DNA from: Leucocoprinus leucothites
Taxonomy: Eukaryota > Basidiomycota > Agaricomycetes > Agaricales > Agaricaceae
DNA length: 54,677 bases
Direction: 5' to 3'
NCBI GenBank assembly: GCA_013368445.1
Contig: JAACJO010000064.1
Coordinates: 1 to 54,677, forward strand
A model generated the notes under the pieces. That model made no database searches and was not told the origin of the DNA. It was given only the letters and a program-made list of their open reading frames with translations. Below, one piece after another: positions 49,433-54,677 of the stretch. Made by a program: the position numbers and the translations under genes. How positions within the stretch are numbered: position 1 is the first letter of the stretch; every line of letters begins with the position of its first letter.

Positions 49433-50827
49433 GGTGAGTAAAGGCTGTGGTTTTATCTTATCGCCCTCTCAAGTTACTAGTACATGCCATCTCCCAAGTC
49501 GGAGAATGAGATATTGAAGGCTTTTGTTCAAATCCAAGCAAGTTCCAACTACCTTCTTACAATGCAGTCACTCTTCTCCGTATTCGCGGGTCGCACTGTC
49601 CCAAAATTGCTTCAAGTCTCCCAGTCGCCATTCGCCCCAACGAACATAAGGTCAATAATATTGGTTTAGATCTGAAGTTCGACAGGAGGTGCACGGGCGT
49701 GGTTGGTTACACAAAGAAAGAAGGGAGGCACTGGGAGTACAGTGATAAGGCTGTTGAGCTTTCGAGAGCATACAAGGTGAGTCGATCTCGCTACAATGAT
49801 TTACGAAAACGATCAACCTGGTATCGTACTAGACGGACTTACCTGAGATTTTCGGATGCTTGGAATTCATTGTTGATGGCATACCTCTCGCATCTGATGT
49901 GTTCAAGAATTGTGATCCAGAGAAACAACTGGTAGAGGCCCGAGCGAGGGGTGTTTGAGAGCTCGAACAAACACCTTTATCATATGAACAGCTGCCCAAA
50001 GTAGGTTCACTGCCCACGACTGTGGATTCAATTTATTCATCGAATCCAGGATGCCACCCTTGACCTGGAGCAGAGATAAAGTTCCATTGCCGCTGCAGCA
50101 TCGACGGTGCCAGCCAAGGAAACTGTCATCAGAAACGATAAATTCCACACTATCCTGAAGCCTGAGCACGCCGCCTTTCAATTGGAGAACCAGAAATTCG
50201 CACTTGGTAATCGGTAAGGATGGTGAAGAAATTCGGGGCCTGTTCCGCTAGCAGCGAAAGGCGTGGTCATCGTCAGGATGCAAACTCAATAGATGTTTTA
50301 TAGGATACCCCTTTCATACTCGGACGACGTTAGATGGAAGGTTTGTATCGTCAAAAGAGGAGGCCAAGCCGAGTACTCGAGCTGATTCAATCGTTAAGGT
50401 GTTCTACGTATCGAGTATGATGACGGGTCTCAAGTTGTATCTCAATCTCACAAATCCACAATTCGTTGTCTCAATGAACGCACTGCCATCACCGGTTACC
50501 CCACCGCAGAACTTCTCTACTCTAGCCCACTTCCCCATTTCTCTCGATGTCATGAGCATGCAGGGAGTCGCTGCACAGCCAGCCGCGCCGGCCAGGAGTC
50601 CTGATCGCTAACAAAAATCCGTTCCTTCCTCAAGAAGACTCAATCACTGGATGGCGGACCATTAACAAACGTGGTCGCCATTGCACTAATATGGGTTCAC
50701 GTATGTCCTCGACTTCTACGCGCGGTAGAGGCATGCCCACGATGTGGCCCCAGCTTTGTACTTCCGACCACGAGTGCGTATCCTCAAGGAGGAAAGGATT
50801 CAGGGAGAGGAGCCGAGAGCGAGAGTA
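49433..50827 (+). pseudogene. XRN1: XRN1 3' fragment (copy 5), degenerate
   Basis: Similarity to copy 2 begins abruptly at the exon-intron junction AG|GTGAGTAAAG (copy 2: 41230). It continues through the same intron, PSPKSENEILKAFVQIQASSNYL, YTKKEGRHWEYSDKAVEL, a broken SH3-like region, CLNLTNPQF-type and RG-rich end, and then the downstream spacer. Stops and frameshifts are many, for example in the LEQR-equivalent segment near 50070 and the GDRVRMV-equivalent segment near 50210. No 5' part, start codon or nuclease core is present. It usefully keeps the base that copy 2 has lost at about 41515. Confidence 0.85.
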
Positions 50828-51207
50828 AAAACACAGCCACTGCAGTGAGACCGATAATAGAATCGAAGGAGATTCTATATATGGCTGGGATATATAGTAC
50901 ATCTGTAATTTTCGACGATCCATAATACCCTACATGATAGATATGCTGCCATATATTTAACCTCTGCTGACCTTTGAACTTGAATTTCCCGAAGCACTTC
51001 TCATCACATCCTCTATCCTTGAACACCTTCTACCGAACGAGGATAAGTATTCGAACCAAAAAGCTTAAGTAATAGCCGCTTGTATGCTTCTTTCGATTTT
51101 TAGTGACGATCAGATTAAGGCCGCAGTCCATCTTCGTATCAGCACCCATCCTCATTGCACACCATCTCGCTGAGCCAACCAGAGCCTTGATTTCAGTGCT
51201 GTCGTAG
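50828..51207. other. intergenic before XRN1 copy 4, duplicate of 42.85-43.27 kb
   Basis: It matches the spacer between copies 2 and 3, including the CGCAGTCCATCTTCGTATCAG region, and should carry the copy-4 promoter. Confidence 0.6.
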
Positions 51208-54200
51208 ATGGGTATGCTTTATCTCTTATATCTCCAGGATACAGTTTGCATAAGGAGTCCTCATCCGATAATTAGGTATTCCACTGGTAGATCCTCGGTG
51301 CACTCCCGTATATTTTCACTGATTTGACTTACACACCGCTTCAGTTCTTTCGCTTTATTTGGTGAGTTTCCTTTAACAGTGAGGGAACTTGGATTATCTC
51401 CTCATCCATTACACTCCCAAGTGAACGATACCCTCTCATCGCAAAGGAGGTTGAGGGGAACAGGATTCCCGAATTCGGTATACAATCATGACACTCTGTA
51501 GCAACATGAAGTTGACAAGCGATAGATAATTTTTACCTTGATTTCAATGAAATTATCCACCAGAGTTAGTTATCCACATGCTACTCGTGGACTACTTACC
51601 TGACATTCACCAGGCGCCCAGTTGAGCAATGGGACAGACTTTCAGTCTGAGGAAGAGATATTCTCGTCCGTTTTCCGTTACGTTGACTACCTCTTTGGGA
51701 TGATCCGACCGAGACAAGTATTCTTCATCGCCGTTGATGGCGTTTCCCCCCGTGCGAAGATGAGGGTACTATGGCAACGGGCCTTCCTTGATGCTAAACT
51801 GGACCAGGAGCTTAAGGAAGAAGCCGAACGGAATGGAGAAATACCCTCACAGGGCAGAATTTTGATGTCTATTGCGTTCAGCCAGGTGCTCCCTAAAAAC
51901 TTTAGTTCATCGTTTGCTTCCGAGCTGACATCGGTCCAAGGCACCCCATTCATGACTCGCATATCCGAACATTTGCATTACTACGTTAGCCAAAAGATCA
52001 CCGAAGATGAAACCTGGCATAATATAGAGGTTGTCTTATCCGGCCCGGACGTTCCAGGGGAAGGAAAACACAAAATTATGGAGTATATCAGGGCATCTCG
52101 GACACAACAAGGTTACAACCAGAATACGCGTCACTGCGTATATGGTTCAGATGCAGATCTCGTTGTGCGCGGGCTCTCCAGCCACGAACCCTTTTTCTCT
52201 GTGCTACGAGAGAAGTCGAGATTCAGTTTTTTGAGGCAAAACGGAGCTAGAAGGTGTGACACGTTTCTAATTCGTTACATTCAGACTCATCAACCTTATA
52301 GTTTTGACGAAATGAGGTTTACTATCTTGCATCTTTCATTGTTGCGCGAATATCTTGATCTTGAATTCTGTAACCTCGCCCCAATGTTACCTTTCGAGTA
52401 TAGTTTGGAAAACATCATTGACGATTTTATCTTACTTACTCTATTTCTTGGAAATGACTTCTTACCTTATCTACCCCCATTTCACATGCCACACAATAGG
52501 TTCGAGAGCCTCCTCGAGATCTACAAAGATGCTTTACCTGCTCTGGGTGAGAGAATTGTTTCCATCAAATATTATTTGACGCCCATAATATCTCAGACGG
52601 TTATCTCAACATGGGTGGGACGATCTCACTTAAGCGACTTCAAATTTTACAAAATAAAATGGCACTGTTTGAGCGGCAGTATATGGAAAAGAGATTGACA
52701 GAAAAATTTACTCGCGGTGAGCCCTTGCATGTCGATAACTCCTCTTTCAGTGGTTAAATGAGTGCTCCAGTTTGGACAGAACAAGAACGGGAGATCTTTA
52801 GACAAGTCAAGGCCTACGTTTTGTCTACTCGATTGAGATCCCCCGCTGAACCCAGTAGCCTATCTATGATGAACAACTTTTCTGCGAGAGAGTGTGCTTT
52901 CATCCGTCACATAGCAGGTGTATCCGGTCTCAAGGTGCACTGGGACAAATGCGACGCGGATGGCAATGATATCATCATCTGGACCTCCGACGATGCTTTA
53001 GATGAGGATCTTGTCAAAGACACCCATGTCGGGAATAGGTCATCCATGGGTGATTCGGATGACTCTGTAGACAACAGTGGCGGAACTGGGAAAAGCACTG
53101 TGACTGCTCCAGTGTTGAACCGATACGACGAATTATTAAAGCTCGACAGAACAACCGACCAAGAACCCGGGCCGACTGACGACTCAGTTGGCAAGGAAAT
53201 TCTCCGCTGGAAGTCGAACTATTACGAAGTATTATGCGTGCTCGCAGTTCACTATCCTTGCTAATAAAAGTATAGAAGCTTGGTATTCTTGACAGTAAGT
53301 CGGATGACATGAAGCAGCTGGTCTATCGATACGTTGAGGGGTTGGAGTGGATAGTGCGATATTATTACAAAGGAATTCCGTCCTGGAGCTGGGTTTTTAA
53401 CTATCACTTTTCCCCGCGTGTATCCGGTTGGATCTTCTCGCTTTCATCTTACCACAAATTTTACTTAAACACAAGTTGACAGATCTGCAAGACATTGATC
53501 AATTGACCTTCAATTTTGATGTTGGTCAACCATTCAAACCGCTTGAACAACTCGTTGCAATGATGTCTCCGGTTCAAATGGAAAATGTACCCCCAACATG
53601 CAGAGGCCTCCTGACTGCGCCAGACTCACCTATTTTGGATTTATATCCTACCGAGTTTGAGGTCGACAAGAGGACAAAAGTAATTGCAAAAATTCCTTTT
53701 ATAGATGAAGAGCGACTGATCCGCGCCATGGAAGGTGAGTCTACCTCAAGAAACCTCGCGCAGAGGCTTAATTGATCTTCTCCAGCCATCGAACATAAAC
53801 TCACTCCCGAAGAGAGGTATCGTAATCGTGCATCAGCAGCACTCAAAATGACCTATGGCACCCATAACTCCACGACGCTCCCTAGTCCGTGCCCGGATAT
53901 CCTGCCGCACATCTACGACTGCCGCACACACATAGAGCCGCTCACCTTCAGTGCATCAAGTGACGTTCAACCTCTCCCTAGTTTAGGAAGCACAGTAAGC
54001 GCCGATACGCAGTCGTCCCCTGGATTCCCATCGTTCAAAACCATCCCACACTCTGCTGTCCTGGACTTCCGTTCTGTTAATGCGCACAGACCGCCAGAAA
54101 CAGAAACCTCTGGTTCAAGGAATAAGTCAATCATCGTGAAAGTTAATAATCCGCATGAGGGCCTTAGTGCACAAGAAATAGCGGAGCGTACTATCGGCGA

Positions 54201-54677
54201 GAGAATATTCATAGAGTGGCCATCTCTACGGGAAGGTCTGGTAACGGGCGTATCCGACTCTACTTTCGTATATGATTGGCCTGCTTCTCGTGGAGATCGC
54301 CCCTCGAAGGTCGTATCTATACGGCATTCCATACGCAGTTCAAGTCAGTGGAAGAACAAGGTAGAGCGCCTGGAACAAATTTACTTGGATCGTGGGGTAT
54401 CGACGGGTCCCGTTGAGGTGTTGTTACTTGTCAGACCACTGCTAGGAATGCAGACCTCGGAAACCGGAGCGACAACGAAAGAGTATGTGGTGGAAAGCGA
54501 CACGGTCGATTTTCCGGTACAGATGTGTGTGACGACGGTTGACTTGGAGGATCCACGTTTCGTCGAGAAGGGCCCATCTCAATTGAGGGACCTCTTCCCT
54601 GAGGACGCTCAGGTGACTTATCTTGGAGACAATGCATATGGTTCTTCCGCAAGTGTCGCAGCAACCCGTGACACGAG
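51208..54677 (+). CDS. XRN1: XRN1 paralogue, copy 4 (likely pseudo-enzyme, cut by right edge)
   Basis: The ATGG / 11-nt / 17-nt micro-exons give MGIPLFFRFICERYP. The nuclease core, PSWSWVFNYHFSP and the PFKPLEQLVAMMSP and FPSFKTIPHSAVLDF regions read open to the edge, which falls in the exon coding GDNAYGSSASV. The active site is altered: DFNGII is DFNEII (Gly to Glu, 51549-51551), GEGEHK is GEGKHK (Glu to Lys, 52066-52068), and the NQQRSRRFR pocket is a RVLWQRAFL segment. AVDGV, SDADL and LGNDFLP are kept. One base is missing at about 51852-51856. The following intron, 55 nt with weak donor GTGCTC (51885-51939), has no stop, and retaining it restores the frame. The next intron (48 nt, 52256-52303) is also open in frame. 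An expressed protein without nuclease activity is plausible. Confidence 0.8.

Overview
The window is nuclear DNA from a filamentous basidiomycete, most likely an Agaricomycete. Its genes are cut by many short introns (about 47-60 nt, GT-AG, CTNA-type branch sites), several proteins belong to families I know only from mushroom-forming fungi, and nothing prokaryotic (operons, Shine-Dalgarno sites) is present.

Layout. 1-2070 (-): 5' part of a SNF2-type helicase gene that runs off the left edge. 2.1-3.7 kb: intergenic, with a large imperfect inverted repeat. 3.7-6.5 kb (+): a basidiomycete-type protein of unknown function whose frame is cut by one in-frame TAG. 6.8-8.0 kb: a locally duplicated exon/intron module. 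8.6-17.4 kb: mobile-element-like territory. It holds a fold-back repeat, a short tandem repeat, a three-exon gene for a zinc-finger / tyrosine-recombinase-like protein (9147-12232, -), a long G-rich repetitive tract, and two copies of a ~128 bp dispersed repeat. 18.9-21.0 kb (-): URC1-type GTP cyclohydrolase II, nine exons, intact. 23.4-24.3 kb (-): BTB/POZ protein. 26.7-28.4 kb (-): Kv-type potassium channel, nine exons, intact, with the pore encoded partly by 20-nt and 14-nt micro-exons. 34.8-36.2 kb (-): Ser/Pro-rich conserved basidiomycete protein.

The outstanding feature is 28.7-54.7 kb. This is a same-strand array of four XRN1 (cytoplasmic 5'-3' exoribonuclease) paralogues plus one 3' fragment. 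All four begin with the same 4-nt / 11-nt / 17-nt micro-exon series. Copies 1, 2 and 3 carry coding frameshifts. Copy 4 is open to the window edge except for one 1-nt deletion, which is cancelled if the next intron is retained. Active-site residues differ between copies: the second Glu of the GEGEHK metal motif is Lys in copies 1 and 4, and residues of the 5'-phosphate pocket are replaced in copies 3 and 4. The array therefore looks like repeated duplication followed by decay or conversion to pseudo-enzymes, and a functional XRN1 presumably exists elsewhere in the genome. The fragment at 49.4 kb and copy 4 together look like a second copy of the segment running from the 3' part of copy 2 through copy 3.

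All identifications were made by reading motifs. No database search, RNA evidence or alignment program was available.
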